Below, in pieces: positions 11,030 to 22,041 of a DNA stretch of 64,000 bases; within the stretch, counting starts at the first letter, position 1, and the number at the start of each line of letters is the position of its first letter. The position numbers and the translations under genes are program-made. The notes beneath the pieces were generated by a model that worked only from the letters and a program-made list of their open reading frames with translations, was not told the DNA's origin and did not search any database. Source of the DNA: Fragilariopsis cylindrus CCMP1102 (lineage: Eukaryota; Bacillariophyta; Bacillariophyceae; Bacillariales; Bacillariaceae); contig FMBT01000370.1 in assembly GCA_900095095.1 (NCBI GenBank), forward strand, positions 124,001 through 188,000, written 5' to 3'.

Positions 11030-11836
11030 GGAAATATTCTTGTGATGTTCGTTGATGTTACGATCTTATTAAACTAGGCTGATTGCTACATCAGCCATTC
11101 CTTAATTATTTAAATCAATTTTTAGATTTGAGTGTTTCGTTCAATAATTAATCCAGGCTTTTCCTAATTATTACAACTAGTCAGTAACAATTTCCGCAGA
11201 ATTCCATGCTACAGTGTTGCTGCTAGATCCAATCGATTTACACTATGGATATGTTTACGGAATGATTCAGCACATTTGATTCGTTCTTTATCAGCAGCAG
11301 TAGTGGTTGCTGTGCTATCATTATTCTTCAATGCCGTTGTCGTTGGTGTAGTCGTCGCCGGAACTATTGCCTCTATTACGGGCAACGCAAAGGAAGGATA
11401 TGACGAGGACAACGACGGAGCAGCAGCAGGGGCAGGAAATAATATAATAATAAGTACTACAAGCGATTAGCTAGTACAGTACCTGCTACCATGATTACAA
11501 CACGGGACGAAGTTAAACTTATAATCGCATTGCTACTGTCACGTGACAGTGTTCTTTATACTGGAATGATGTCAATACAGTAGAGAAGAAACGGTTGTTT
11601 GTTGATGATGATGTCGATGTTGTTGATGTTAGTGTTTAATCTGTTAAAGAATACTGCATTATTGGATTGGCGTCTATTTATTAGTATTGTCGATTTAAAA
11701 CAACACTATTATGTATTAAACCATCTTTAAACTATATAATATGATGACTTTATATTATTATCATTCATGTCGCTTTCGTTTTCTATGTATTCTTGCTATA
11801 ACTTTACTGTGTTGAGATAATGATTGATTCGAATCA

Positions 11837-11863
11837 ATCATTCATTCATTCATTCATTCATTT
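11837..11863. repeat. ATTC microsatellite
   Basis: About six tandem ATTC units. Confidence 0.9.
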
Positions 11864-11984
11864 CGCGATTGATTCACATGAAATGTTGCACTCCACTTGA
11901 CTCACTCGACGTATGTATTGCTTGCTTGTCAACTAACTTCCATCACCTTAATCTTCTGCCTTGTCTTGATTTTGTGCCTCAGAC

Positions 11985-12042
11985 TTTCTCTCTCTTCCTC
12001 CCTTCCTTCCTTCCTCCCTTCCTTCCTCCCTTCCTCCCTTCA
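11985..12042. repeat. CTTC/CTTCC polypyrimidine tract
   Basis: Almost pure pyrimidine strand made of CTTC and CTTCC units, about 58 bp. Confidence 0.9.
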
Positions 12043-12055
12043 TCTTCAAAGTAAT

Positions 12056-12349
12056 TTAGTACAGACTTGGTTTTCCGATTGCATCTTTCGCTCCCTTAGT
12101 ACGATAACTTCGTTTTGTACCACATGGTGATCCACCCATCCATTCAGTATTGAATGAGGAACTTGATGATGATAGTTTAGAAGGAGTACCAGTACACGTC
12201 GAACGATTTTTTTTATTACTACGAGGTGTCAATGTGACGTTTCCTACGGAGGCATTCGCCCATCCATCTACCTTATTACCACAACCAATATTTGGACCAT
12301 AAATTAAGGCTTTCCATTTTCTAATTTCTTCTACAGTATTGTCGGGCAT
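12056..12349 (-). CDS. possible small protein of unknown function (97 aa)
   Basis: An ATG-initiated frame of 97 codons on the minus strand with balanced composition and ordinary codons: MPDNTVEEIRKWKALIYG, then GCGNKVDGWANASVGNV, and a Ser-rich and basic C-terminal half. No signal peptide, membrane segment or known motif is seen. It stands between two repeat-bearing intergenic regions and has no obvious partner. It could be a genuine small gene or one exon of a larger one; the folded-looking first half favours coding. Confidence 0.5.
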   Translation of the reverse strand: MPDNTVEEIRKWKALIYGPNIGCGNKVDGWANASVGNVTLTPRSNKKNRSTCTGTPSKLSSSSSSFNTEWMGGSPCGTKRSYRTKGAKDAIGKPSLY

Positions 12350-13157
12350 CGTATCGTTTTCGATTTTTTCGATTTTTGATATACTATTTTAGTATTGTGT
12401 TTATAATTGCGATTTGTTTGCTGTGTGCGGTAGTCTTTTTTTTATGGTTCTGTTGTATGCTGTTGAAATTACTTTATGATGTAATTGTACTATTCTCCTT
12501 CAAATTCATTCATTCACTCTAGCTAAAAGTACAGGTAGTATCGTAAAATATGAGTTTTGATTGGTAGCGTAAATATTGATGGTGTGATACAAGTCGTTTA
12601 CTGGTACGTTTTTAATGCTTCTTATTCTTTCAAGATTGAACATGAGTTTTGATTGTTGGTACAGTAGCGTGAATATTGATGGTGTGATACAAGTCGTTTA
12701 CTGGTACGTTTTTATTTTATGCCTTCTCATTCTTTCAAGATATTGGAAGCAAGATTAATGGATGAAACGATTTAATGTTCTTGGTACATCCCATCACGTC
12801 GCTTTAGATTTTACTGGTACTCTACGACACTACTGTACGGCATCGAGTCGAATGAGTCGAATGAGTCGAGTCAATCGAGTCAATCGTGAGGAAAGCTTTG
12901 TTCGATATAAATGTTCGATAAAAGTAGTTTATTATCGTACAGACTCAGTATTTCAAAATGACTGACTGACTCAAACATACCCTATCGATCACGACTCGAA
13001 AAACCTTTCAATCATAAGCATCATCGCTTATGTAGAAGACAGCCACAACAAAAGTAACACAAACAAAACCTTGCCTACAATTGCTACTTCGTATCAAATA
13101 GAAGTCTAATTTTCTTTCATTGTGTAACTACATCATTTAAAGAGATCAAGCGTATTA
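12350..13157. other. intergenic region containing a tandem duplication
   Basis: About 0.8 kb without a supported gene. Contains the duplicated block at 12550-12741 and short GAGTC/GAATC repeats near 12845-12885. Confidence 0.6.
12550..12741. repeat. two-copy tandem duplication (about 92-100 bp unit)
   Basis: Copy one (12550-12641) and copy two (12642-12741) share TGAGTTTTGATTG, AATATTGATGGTGTGATAC and AAGTCGTTTACTGGTACG, with small insertions in copy two. Sequence similarity is high, so the duplication is fairly recent. Confidence 0.85.
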
Positions 13158-14090
13158 ATGATCCAGAACAACAATAAGATGTCAACAATATTGTCCCGCT
13201 TTGTTTTTGTCTTTCTCGTCATCTTAGGAACCGCATCGGCCAAAAGATACGGTGGTGGCGGATACGGTGGTGGCGGATACGGTGCTAATATAGGTGGATC
13301 TAAAACACCAGGAAGCATAGGATCCGTTCCTTATTCCAGGCCCATTCAATCAAGTGGAGGAGGTTATGCTAGTAGTTCACGTAGTGCCTACTATCAGCCC
13401 TATAATCGATATCCAAACTATGGATACGGACCTTCAATGTATGGAGGATTTTTTCTTGGATCTTCATATCGACGAAGCCAATATGCTAACAATAGAAACA
13501 ACACCACCAGCAACAGCAACAACAACGACGATGATTATGATACATACTTCGATAGAATCGAAAACGGTTGTGAATTGACAGGCGTCGATTCGTACCGTAC
13601 AATTGATACAAGTAATAACGCAACATCCATGTGGACGGGCTGTAGCGAAGAATGGCGGTACAGCATAGGATTGGTGAAAACCATGTGGTCGTCTTCGTCG
13701 TCGTCGTCGTCGTCGTCATCATCGAACACACCATCGATTGCAAGTAATTTTACCTTCATTTCTCCTCCATTGGAAATATACGCATGTTCAGAAAATGATT
13801 CCTGTTCGGCATGCGAAGATGAATTGAAAGGCAAAGAGTTTGATGCATTAACATTAGAAGTATTGGATTATCCCAACATGGCATATCCTATTGATTGTTA
13901 TGTTCCAAAAAATCTTAGTCTTGTTCAAGAAAATTTCAATTGTGTTAATGACGAATGTATCTTTTTATCGGAAAAATACGACTATTTGTCATCAGATGCA
14001 GCTGCTACGATTATTACTACTACTAGCACCACCATATTCTTCTGGACGGTATTGGCAAGTAGTGTCATCGGGATGACACTATTGTTGTAG
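13158..14090 (+). CDS. secreted or surface-anchored Gly/Tyr-rich protein
   Basis: A 310-residue protein. A signal peptide (about residues 8-29, MSTILSRFVFVFLVILGTASA) is followed by KRYGGGGYGGGGYG and a Tyr/Ser/Asn-rich low-complexity region, then a Cys-containing domain (CELTGVDSY, WTGCSEEW, YACSENDSCSACEDE, PIDCYVP, NFNCVNDEC) likely to hold disulfides, and a hydrophobic C-terminal end (TTIFFWTVLASSVIGMTLLL). A hydrophobic tail with nothing after it fits GPI attachment or a tail anchor. The plan fits a cell-wall or frustule-associated surface protein, but no family is recognised. Either ATG 13158 or 13179 could start it; the second gives a more compact signal peptide. Confidence 0.7.
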   Translation: MIQNNNKMSTILSRFVFVFLVILGTASAKRYGGGGYGGGGYGANIGGSKTPGSIGSVPYSRPIQSSGGGYASSSRSAYYQPYNRYPNYGYGPSMYGGFFLGSSYRRSQYANNRNNTTSNSNNNDDDYDTYFDRIENGCELTGVDSYRTIDTSNNATSMWTGCSEEWRYSIGLVKTMWSSSSSSSSSSSSNTPSIASNFTFISPPLEIYACSENDSCSACEDELKGKEFDALTLEVLDYPNMAYPIDCYVPKNLSLVQENFNCVNDECIFLSEKYDYLSSDAAATIITTTSTTIFFWTVLASSVIGMTLLL

Positions 14091-14284
14091 TATCTTTGGT
14101 TAGAATTTTGAATAGAAACAAAATTTCTAAGAAATGCGCTATTTTTGAATCCAATAATGGTCACGATGATATCGATAACAACACTGGATTGAAACAAAAA
14201 GAAGGAGAGCGAAAATACTAGGAGTATCTAATTAACTTATCTATATACCGATATAATGCCATTTAATCAGCAACAACATTATCA

Positions 14285-16782
14285 CTAGATTTTCAAAAAG
14301 CGCGTCAGCACATTTTTAAGAACACCGTAGTGACTTGAATTTGGTGCTGTAACTTTCTTTCGAGTCGTCTTTAGTAACGTATGATGCATTGCGGTTGAGA
14401 AAGAGCGATAATCGACTCTTCTCCAAGGTAAGTCTTGATTTAATGATCTTCTTGGCAAAGACCCAGTCCACGCGGCATCAACACAATCTTTCATACTTCC
14501 AAGACGAAAATTTCGATTCGTCAGACCTGGACCTATAAACATGTATTCGCCGTGTCGATAATTATTGAATGTTAGCATCGAATTCATGTACTTTTCGCAA
14601 CACAATTTGACCACAAAATGCTATCTAAACTTACCATAATGAGCATACTTTCCCGAGTTGGTCAATATAGTCGCGTTGGGGTCAGACGGAATAATTGGCG
14701 GCTCGAGTAGCATACACCAACAAGTATCTCTGACAAAGATGAATCCGAAATCTTCCAACTTTTTTACATTTGGCGACTTGTCATAAAGAGCTCGAGATAT
14801 ACAAGCAAGGACGGAAACATTGTCATGTTTGTTTGTATTTTTATTTTCTGACGAGGCGACTCGATCCTCCACTAATCGGAGCAAGCCATCGACTTCCGAA
14901 AGCGAAAGATGCGGGTTGCCTAAGGCAACCAAATCAACCTTATTATCGTTGGGATTATCATCGTTGCCATCGTCATTATTGCCACTCATGGTGTTTTTAT
15001 TTGTTTTGCTGTGCGACTTACGTTGGTCCAAAAGATCAAATGTTTCTTGTAAATCCTTTGCTGAGATACTTCTTGAACGAGTTGCTGATTTCTTCCACAC
15101 ATCAATGTCCGCGAGACGAGCTTCGGGAGTAATTCCAGATATATGGATCAATGGTGAAGCGGCGGTGGTTCCGAAAGCGGCACAAAATGCTTTTAAGTGA
15201 TCTAAAGTGACACGGTCAGCATACTTTTCCAACCCTACTAAGAGAGGTACTTCACCGTCTGACAAACTCCCACATAGATGACCCAATACAGGAAAGAGCA
15301 GATCGACCTCTTGTGACATAAACTCAAGAACGTTATCATCTATCTCCAAAATCATTGTCGGTATCCGAGGCTCATCCAAGTGGACCCCTAAATATGGTAC
15401 TTTTCCAACAATGGCACAACAAATATCAAGATAATCGGCATACTTTTCCGTCCTTGCTCCTAGCGCGCTGTTGCTAAAAACAACAGCGTTAGATTCACCC
15501 CATATGATCTGATCGCCTTTCTGGGGAACACCTGCATCAGTAGTTGCATCTTTCTCCAAAAGATACGGAGCGCAAGTGAAACTCTTCGACGAACATCCCA
15601 AAGCGACATACGCATCAGCTTGTTTGATACTATTCCTTAGCGATTCGTCGTCTCTTATTCCCAATCTTTTCCAGTTTCTCAAGTCGGTTGATACAGAATT
15701 CAGAGTAGTTCTAAAGAAATTCATCGAAACAAGGGAGGAAAAAGTTAGAGAGAGGTGATAATAATAGTAACAATATATTGGGTTAGCAAGATTTAACGGG
15801 AATATGACTCACGGAATTTTAACACGCCCTCCATCTTCGACCAATTTTTCAACAAAACGCAATCCACCAGGTCCAATGTATGTACATCCATCGATGTGCG
15901 CACTCGTAACGTCAATATAAGTTGGTGTCGACGACGGTGGCGTTACGATACGAGCGTATCGGATCAAAACTTCAACAGCTGAAGTTCAGCTTCTGTCGAT
16001 GCCTCATTTAGCATTTGTCGTTCATGCAGAGTTAATTCGAAATCAAAGTTGATACTCGAATCTTCGTCATTGGAACTGTAGTATTCTTCCGAAATGACTT
16101 CGTTTAAATCTTCCTTTGATGAAAATGGTAACAAACGATCCAATTTTTCTTCGACTTCTTCCATTGTTTGTCCTACAACAAATTTTCCGTCAGGAAGAAT
16201 GCTTCCATATTTTGGTTGGGATTCTATCAAGGTGTCAAACTTAGTAGAAGCAGTACTACTGCTGTCGGATATTATTGTATCGTCATCATTATTTGTTACT
16301 TGCAACACATCCAAGACAGGAACACTACTTGTACTTGTATTTGTATCGTCGTCGAGTAATTGAGATTTTTCTAAACCAAGAACACATCGAGCAACTAGAG
16401 CACCCACACAAACTAAACCATCACGATCTCTTAAAATCAACGCTCGGGGAGACTTCCGATTCAATATCAGTTCTAATAGTACCTGAGAGGCAGTACAAGA
16501 CCCTCTTCCAGACGGTAATACTAGAATAGTATTGGAAACATTTTTTCCACATAACGGATGTGATGCATCGATAACGATACCAGTTCGCTCATCAATTCCT
16601 CCCCAAAAACTCAATGGTACGTCCGAATAAAGAACATGATGGATTGTCGTTGTCGGAATATTATTTTGTTGGTGTTGTTGATCACAATTGGCGTCATCAT
16701 AGTCTCCAACAACTAGCCGATTTGTTGCTATAAAGCATGAGGCTACATCATCGGATTCAGAACTGCTGCCGTCACCCTCCAT
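14285..16782 (-). CDS. aconitase X (fused swivel and catalytic domains)
   Basis: Three exons: 16782-15813, 15710-14635 and 14532-14285, separated by two 102-bp introns with GTGAGT and GTAAGT donors. The N-terminal part (from about residue 55) is the AcnX swivel domain, with FWGGIDERTGIVIDASHPLCG and ILVLPSGRGSCTASQVLLE. The catalytic part carries SAHIDGCTYIGPGGLRF, ALGCSSKSFTCAPYL, IIWGESNAVVFSNSALGART and, across the last intron, TNSGKYAHYG then GPGL. AcnX enzymes are hydro-lyases (known members dehydrate hydroxyprolines or phosphomevalonate); the substrate here is unknown. Near 15975 the reading frame changes between the domains: dropping 11 nt in the AGCTGAACTTCAGCTG context gives EAVEVLIRYARI, the expected sequence, and a 760-residue protein. 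The break is an insertion in this copy or a sequence error. Confidence 0.85.
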
Positions 16783-17212
16783 ATTGCAATGGTATAAGAT
16801 AGCTAGTTTGATTTTTTTTCAATTAAAGTATTATGTTTAAATATGTATTCGTATTACGGATTACATACAGTGTATGATACTGTAAGCAAGAATATTTACA
16901 AGATTTTGGTTAATTTGGTGTGATGCCATCAACATTAGAAAACACGAAAAATTGAGAAACAATGAAACAAAAGAGAGAAAAGAGAAAAGAGACTTGAAGA
17001 TCAAGGTGATATTCAATCACGTATTCAGAGTCCCGTTTTAAAAACTACGGAGGGCCCAGCAATATCACTTTTCTGCTAAGTTTCAAGTTACAGTACTTTT
17101 CTGACTACCATTTTATTGTAGATCGATTTACGTTTAAATTTATTTTATTCAACCAAAAGTTAGAGGATGAAAGATAGACCTGACATATTATGATTTAAAA
17201 GAAAAGAACAAT
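16783..17212. promoter_or_regulatory. divergent intergenic region
   Basis: About 430 bp between the start codons of aconitase X and the 17213 gene; it should contain both promoters. Purine-rich GAGAAAAGAG runs occur near 16970-16995. No other element is recognised. Confidence 0.45.
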
Positions 17213-17950
17213 ATGATTATAATACAACTACTTCAAATCTTAACAATCTTTACGTTGTTTTATTCCCAGCTTTATTGTTATGGTTTTTCTACTACTAGTA
17301 CGCCGATAAACCGCCGTAGTATCAAGCGTGATGATATAACAATAACTAGTAAAGAATATAAAGATGCGATGTCAACAATCGATGTTGCATCAAAAAGTGC
17401 AACACCAAGTGATGATCTATACGATGCTGTTCGTGTTATTGATAGGAATACATTAAAGATTTATCCCGATATTGAATCGAAAGAAGAATTATGGAAGAGA
17501 TCGTACGGTTCATGGAAGTTAGTATTAGCAACCGGTGGTGGGAAATTTAAAACATTTAAAAAGGTACCAATATTTGCATTTGCAATGTTAGATGAAATTA
17601 ATTTTGGAAATGGTATTGGATTGAATGAAAATTTAATATTATTAAGTTTGTTAGGTCCACATGAATTAATTACGAGAATAAGGCAAATGATTATTAATGT
17701 AGATGATATATATATTGGATCACGAAATATAACGGAGATTGTACCGAAATTTATTGGTGATGGAATGGCATTAAAGAAACGTCCCATTGATTACAAGAAG
17801 GAAAAAGGCAGCAGTAGACCACCAGCATTCACATTTATAGCAGCAAGTGATACATCATTAGTTGCACGAGGTGGATCAGGTGGGATAGCAATTTGGACAC
17901 GATTAGATAAGGATATCCGTCCTGCCGCGTATTCGAATTCATCGTCGTGA
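17213..17950 (+). CDS. probable plastid-targeted protein of unknown function
   Basis: A 245-residue single-exon protein. A hydrophobic signal peptide (residues 1-22, LLQILTIFTLFYSQLYC) is followed by YGFSTTSTPINRRSIKR, where the Phe after the signal and the Ser/Thr/Arg-rich stretch suit a diatom bipartite plastid presequence. The mature part contains ELWKRSYGSWKLVLATGGGKFK, and near the C-terminus PPAFTFIAASDTSLVARGGSGG. The GSWKLVLATGG segment loosely recalls the start of PAP/fibrillin lipid-binding domains (which follow the pattern W-x-L-x-Y-T), but the match is too weak to name it. Gene is likely real, function open. Confidence 0.6.
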   Translation: MIIIQLLQILTIFTLFYSQLYCYGFSTTSTPINRRSIKRDDITITSKEYKDAMSTIDVASKSATPSDDLYDAVRVIDRNTLKIYPDIESKEELWKRSYGSWKLVLATGGGKFKTFKKVPIFAFAMLDEINFGNGIGLNENLILLSLLGPHELITRIRQMIINVDDIYIGSRNITEIVPKFIGDGMALKKRPIDYKKEKGSSRPPAFTFIAASDTSLVARGGSGGIAIWTRLDKDIRPAAYSNSSS

Positions 17951-18224
17951 ACCAATTCTTCTATGGTTTCTTTATAATGCAACGGCAAGATACCATATCA
18001 TAGATCAGAGTTTTAAAACTTATACATATCATTATTTTTTTGTCTATTTCCTACTCTCTTCATTTTTCGTTTCTTTCCTTTCTATATCATAATATTATCA
18101 ACATCTTAAGTTAATATCAAACCAATACTAACATCCTCCAAACGTAAAAAAACTCTCATACTCAATCGTTAGTCTAGTTGAAGATTCCTCCTTTTCTTCC
18201 GTTCTGTGTTTGTCTTTTTGTTTT

Positions 18225-19535
18225 TTACAGTGACGGCGTGTCGGTGAGATATGCAACGGGTGCGAACGTAGGTGAATCATGATGCGGTGCTGGTGTGAAG
18301 TGATAAAATGTAAACTTCAAGATAAATAAGAAAATTATGTGACAACCCAACATAACAAGGATAATAGGTGGACCTTTTGCTTGTCCACCAATACCACCAG
18401 ACGTATCCGATGATAATAATGCAGGTGATACATTCCGAATAACAAATAAACATGACACGGCTGTTGCTAATCCTAATGTTATCCATGCAACAATACTAAA
18501 TGGGATTGTTGATAACACAACAGCTGGCATGTATGGGACCAATGAATATCCATATAAACAAATCCATTCAACTAATTGTAATGCATTCATTGACATACAA
18601 CATTGTGTCGTTATCCATAATATCGTCGGTAAGATAAATGTAAAACTTAAAAGGATTGATGCAGCATGTAATAAATGATTAATATCATAATCAAATTCTT
18701 CTACGTCATTACGATGGACGTATCCGTGAATGTTTGCCGTGACCTGTTTGTTGTCAGGAATGGGGAAAGAAATATGGTTTAGTTATTGAAACAGAGATAC
18801 ATTTTAGATTTAAAAAGTCGAAATATTATACTATCGGCAATATCCGCAATGCGTGTACTTGTACTTGTAGTTCAAAACATTCAAACAAAACAAAACACAA
18901 AGAAAACTTACACCGATGAAAAAAATTAATGACATTGTAATCCAAAATGGTCCATATAAATCTGGGCCTTTTAATTCACCTGTTTTCATTGCACCCATAA
19001 CATTATTACGAAAAAATTCTGGTTTGTAAAAATGTAAAAATACACCACGGATACGTTTTACAATGTCATCAGCATCAATATCAAAATATACTTTGTATGC
19101 ATCAACTGTTAAACACATGACAAATTTCCCCCACCATGATGTTGGTGCCTCCATAGCTGGTTGTTGTTGTGCTTGTTGTGCCATCATCAAACCACCTGGT
19201 TGTTGTTGCTGCTGTGGTAAAGGTGCCATAAGACCAGCAGGCATGTTGGGATTCACAGGAGGAAGAGGAAGAAACTGCTGCTGCTGCTGCTGTTGCTGCT
19301 GTGGTTGGAATTGTTGTTGTTGGTGCTGCATCATTGGTGGCGGTTGTTGTTGTTGCTGCTGCTGCGTCCACACCGGTGGAGATTCTTCTTGGAATTGCTG
19401 CTGCTGCTGCTGTTGCTGCATTGGGTCAGGAACAGGAGCGAATACGTCTACGAGTCCACCACCACTACCACCGCCGTCACTACGGAATGGATTGTCACCG
19501 AATTCGTCACTTGTATCGTTCGCTGAGTTCATCAT
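18225..19535 (-). CDS. YIPF1/2-like Yip1-family Golgi membrane protein
   Basis: Two exons, 19535-18912 and 18743-18225, with a 168-bp intron (GTAAGT donor, phase 0), give 380 residues. The N-terminal third is disordered and Gln/Pro/Met-rich. It is followed by a conserved cytosolic segment with GELKGPDLYGPFWITMSLIF, the hallmark entry into the first membrane helix of YIPF1/2, and about five hydrophobic segments (FFIGVTANIHGYV, LLSFTFILPTILWI, YMPAVVLSTIPFSIVAWITL, and others). Family members sit in Golgi membranes and bind Rab GTPases or shape transport vesicles. The poly-Gln runs are mostly CAG/CAA tracts and are probably variable in length. Confidence 0.85.
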
Positions 19536-20143
19536 CTTATTAAGTAATATTTAAGTTCGAAAGTCTGACCGAAGCGAAGGAGTTCAGAGTGTATCTTCTA
19601 TTAGACTACCTTGTTTTTTATTTACAATTCAAAATGACCGATTGTCAAAATGAGATATGATGCAACAAACTCAACAACACGAAACAAAGACGAGACGAGG
19701 GATGCTGTCGAAAAAGAGGAGATAACGCGCACCAATGTTAATTGCGCGTAAAACTGTGAAATCGATTTAACCCTATATAGGGTTAAAAATTCTTATCAAA
19801 ATACACGTGCAAGTTTCGAGAATTTTGTGAACCAAACAGAAAAGAGAAAAGAGCCATCTTGTGGCTCGAATCGAACCTCTTTCTTCGTTCAAAGAAAAAC
19901 GAACGATTGAATCATATATCGCACATCTCTCTTGCCCAAACAAGTCAAAGAAGAATTGAATCATATATCGCACATCTCTCTTGCCCAATCAAGTCAAAGA
20001 AGAAAGAAAGGTAACGAATACACCATATAAAAAGTAAAACAATAATCAACACGAATAGAACAAACAAAAAGTAAAACAATTACAAACATCGATAAATCAT
20101 CTAAAGCTATTAACGCATCTTCGTAACAAGCTTGTTCATCAAA
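19536..20143. promoter_or_regulatory. divergent intergenic region with a 49-bp tandem repeat
   Basis: About 0.6 kb between the start codons of the YIPF gene and NFS1, so both promoters should lie here. It includes the two-copy repeat at 19906-20003. Confidence 0.5.
19906..20003. repeat. two-copy 49-bp tandem repeat upstream of NFS1
   Basis: Units 19906-19954 and 19955-20003 differ at one base (CCCAAACAAG versus CCCAATCAAG) and share ATTGAATCATATATCGCAC. Located about 140-240 bp before the NFS1 start codon, so possibly within its promoter or 5' leader. Confidence 0.9.
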
Positions 20144-21697
20144 ATGATTTCACGTGCTATCCTTCCAAGCGGTACAACCGCCGTGAAGACGATTCGACTA
20201 GCCAGTAGGACCACCAGCGCTGCTGCTGTTGTCAGAAATAATTGTCGTTTCCTTTCATCTACAACACCTTCCTCACCATCAACTGTTTCATTTGATAAGA
20301 TGGAAACTGATAAACGGTATCAACCAACAACAGATGTACCAGAATCGTTACTTAACGGTAGTGACGAATTAAGTTCGAAGGAATTTTCGATACGTGGACA
20401 ATTCCGTGAGGGTCGTGCAGCATATTTAGATATGTCATCAACTACACCCGTCGATCCACGTGTCTTTGATGCAATGGCACCATTTTATGTAGGTGCGTAT
20501 GGTAATCCACATTCAAAAACACATTCATATGGTTGGGAGGCAGAATCAGCAGTCGAAAAAGCCCGTGCGCAAGTTGCGGCATTGATTTCTGGTGAACATA
20601 ATGATGACAATGATGAAGAGGATAAGACGTCGAGTAAAAAGAAACGTCGTCGTGGTGTCGATCCGAAGGAAATTATCTTTACGTCTGGTGCGACAGAAAG
20701 TAACAACTTAAGTATTAAGGGTGCAGCACATTTTTACAAAAAACGTGGAAAGCATATCATTACGACTCAAACAGAACATAAATGTGTCCTAGATAGTTGT
20801 AGAAGTCTTGAAATGGAAGGATACGATGTAACGTATCTTCCAGTACAACAATCGACTGGACGGGTTGATATGGATGAATTAAAGGCAGCTATGCGGGATG
20901 ATACTATTATGGTTAGTGTTATGGCTGTTAATAATGAAATTGGTACTCTTCAACCTCTCAAGGAGATTGGCGAATTATGCCGATCAAGAAAGATTGTTTT
21001 CCATACTGATGCAGCTCAGATGCTTGGTAAGATGCCAATTGATGTCGATGAAATGAAAATTGATCTTATGTCAATGTCTTCTCATAAGATCTATGGACCA
21101 AAAGGAATTGGAGCATTATACGTCCGAAGACGGCCAAGGATCCGTCTAGAACCTATTATGTCTGGTGGTGGACAAGAGCGTGGATTACGATCGGGGACAC
21201 TCCCTCATTCATTGTGTGTTGGATTCGGTGCCGCATGTGAAATTGCTGCAAAGGAACGACAATTTGATACAGAATGGATCGAAGCTTTGTCTGAAAAACT
21301 CCGAAAGGGTATTGAAGACAACATCCCACAGGTGGTTCGGAATGGTGATCCTGAATACAATTATCCTGGTTGTCTCAATTATAGTTTCGCGTACGTTGAG
21401 GGTGAATCTTTATTGATGGCATTGAAGAATATTGCAGTTTCATCTGGATCGGCATGTACGTCGGCAAGTTTAGAACCATCATATGTTTTACGTGCCTTAG
21501 GTGTTGACGACGAACTTGCCCATTCAAGTTTGCGGTTTGGTATTGGACGGTTCACGACAGAAGATGAAGTTGATTTTGTTCTTGACTTGTTGAAAAAGCA
21601 TGTCGTTCGTTTGCGTGAAATGAGTCCACTATGGGAAATGGTTCAAGAGGGCATTGATCTGAAGACAATTCAATGGTCACAAGACGAACATCATTAA
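20144..21697 (+). CDS. NFS1: mitochondrial cysteine desulfurase NFS1
   Basis: PLP enzyme that takes sulfur from cysteine for iron-sulfur cluster assembly. The 517-residue frame starts at ATG 20144 with an Arg/Ser-rich, acid-free presequence ([20 protein letters not shown]) fitting mitochondrial import. Conserved sites: [39 protein letters not shown], the PLP lysine in [10 protein letters not shown] (Lys315), the mobile-loop nucleophile in [20 protein letters not shown] (Cys438), and the C-terminal SPLWEM segment typical of IscS/NFS1 that contacts the scaffold. An acidic-basic insert ([20 protein letters not shown], about residues 150-170) is unusual for the family. Group assignment is firm. 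Confidence 0.96.
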   Translation: MISRAILPSGTTAVKTIRLASRTTSAAAVVRNNCRFLSSTTPSSPSTVSFDKMETDKRYQPTTDVPESLLNGSDELSSKEFSIRGQFREGRAAYLDMSSTTPVDPRVFDAMAPFYVGAYGNPHSKTHSYGWEAESAVEKARAQVAALISGEHNDDNDEEDKTSSKKKRRRGVDPKEIIFTSGATESNNLSIKGAAHFYKKRGKHIITTQTEHKCVLDSCRSLEMEGYDVTYLPVQQSTGRVDMDELKAAMRDDTIMVSVMAVNNEIGTLQPLKEIGELCRSRKIVFHTDAAQMLGKMPIDVDEMKIDLMSMSSHKIYGPKGIGALYVRRRPRIRLEPIMSGGGQERGLRSGTLPHSLCVGFGAACEIAAKERQFDTEWIEALSEKLRKGIEDNIPQVVRNGDPEYNYPGCLNYSFAYVEGESLLMALKNIAVSSGSACTSASLEPSYVLRALGVDDELAHSSLRFGIGRFTTEDEVDFVLDLLKKHVVRLREMSPLWEMVQEGIDLKTIQWSQDEHH

Positions 21698-22041
21698 TCA
21701 CTAACCAGCTAACTAACTAACTCAAAAAGAAAGAAAGAAAAAAGCACAAACAAAAAAGTTAAAATGCATATACTTCAGTACGAATAAACTCGTATTGATT
21801 GTTCATAGAGTGTAAAACGATCGATGAGAAAACATAGTTCTGGAGAAAAGTTTGCAATCGCACTAACATCGAAAAAATAGTAATATTTTTGATAATTTAT
21901 ATTTATCCTTATGAGAAGATACATGTATCATTTATAGTAAACGAATATAAAATCTATTAACCCTACTGAATACAGTCATCGCTGCCCGCAACATCTTTTA
22001 TCTTTTAGCAATAGCAAATGCTTTCCTTCTTCTGGTAATCA
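21698..22041. other. convergent intergenic region
   Basis: About 340 bp between the 3' ends of NFS1 and the DUF218 gene. A short CTAACTAACTAACT run follows the NFS1 stop; nothing else is seen. Confidence 0.6.

Larger units (their letters stand above)
11030..12055. other. intergenic region with simple repeats
   Basis: About 1 kb with no confident gene. A minus-strand open frame (11412-11209) ends in a plausible peptide (ERIKCAESFRKHIHSVNRL) but has no ATG and is not annotated. An ATTC microsatellite and a CTTC-rich tract lie at 11837-12042. Confidence 0.5.

Noticed and set aside
11209-11412. Minus-strand frame with ERIKCAESFRKHIHSV
   Set aside because: No ATG start and no upstream exon could be joined, so it is only mentioned in the intergenic entry.
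15960-15990. An intron to explain the aconitase X frame change
   Set aside because: No GT-AG pair of suitable length exists; removal of 11 nt matches homology but has no splice signals.
19063-19554. Plus-strand Cys-rich frame over the YIPF gene
   Set aside because: It is an antisense reading of poly-Gln codons (CAG/CAA to CTG/TTG, TGC/TGT), not a gene.
19851-19885. tRNA-like GGTTCGATTC on the minus strand
   Set aside because: The T-arm stem does not pair and no acceptor or anticodon arm is seen.
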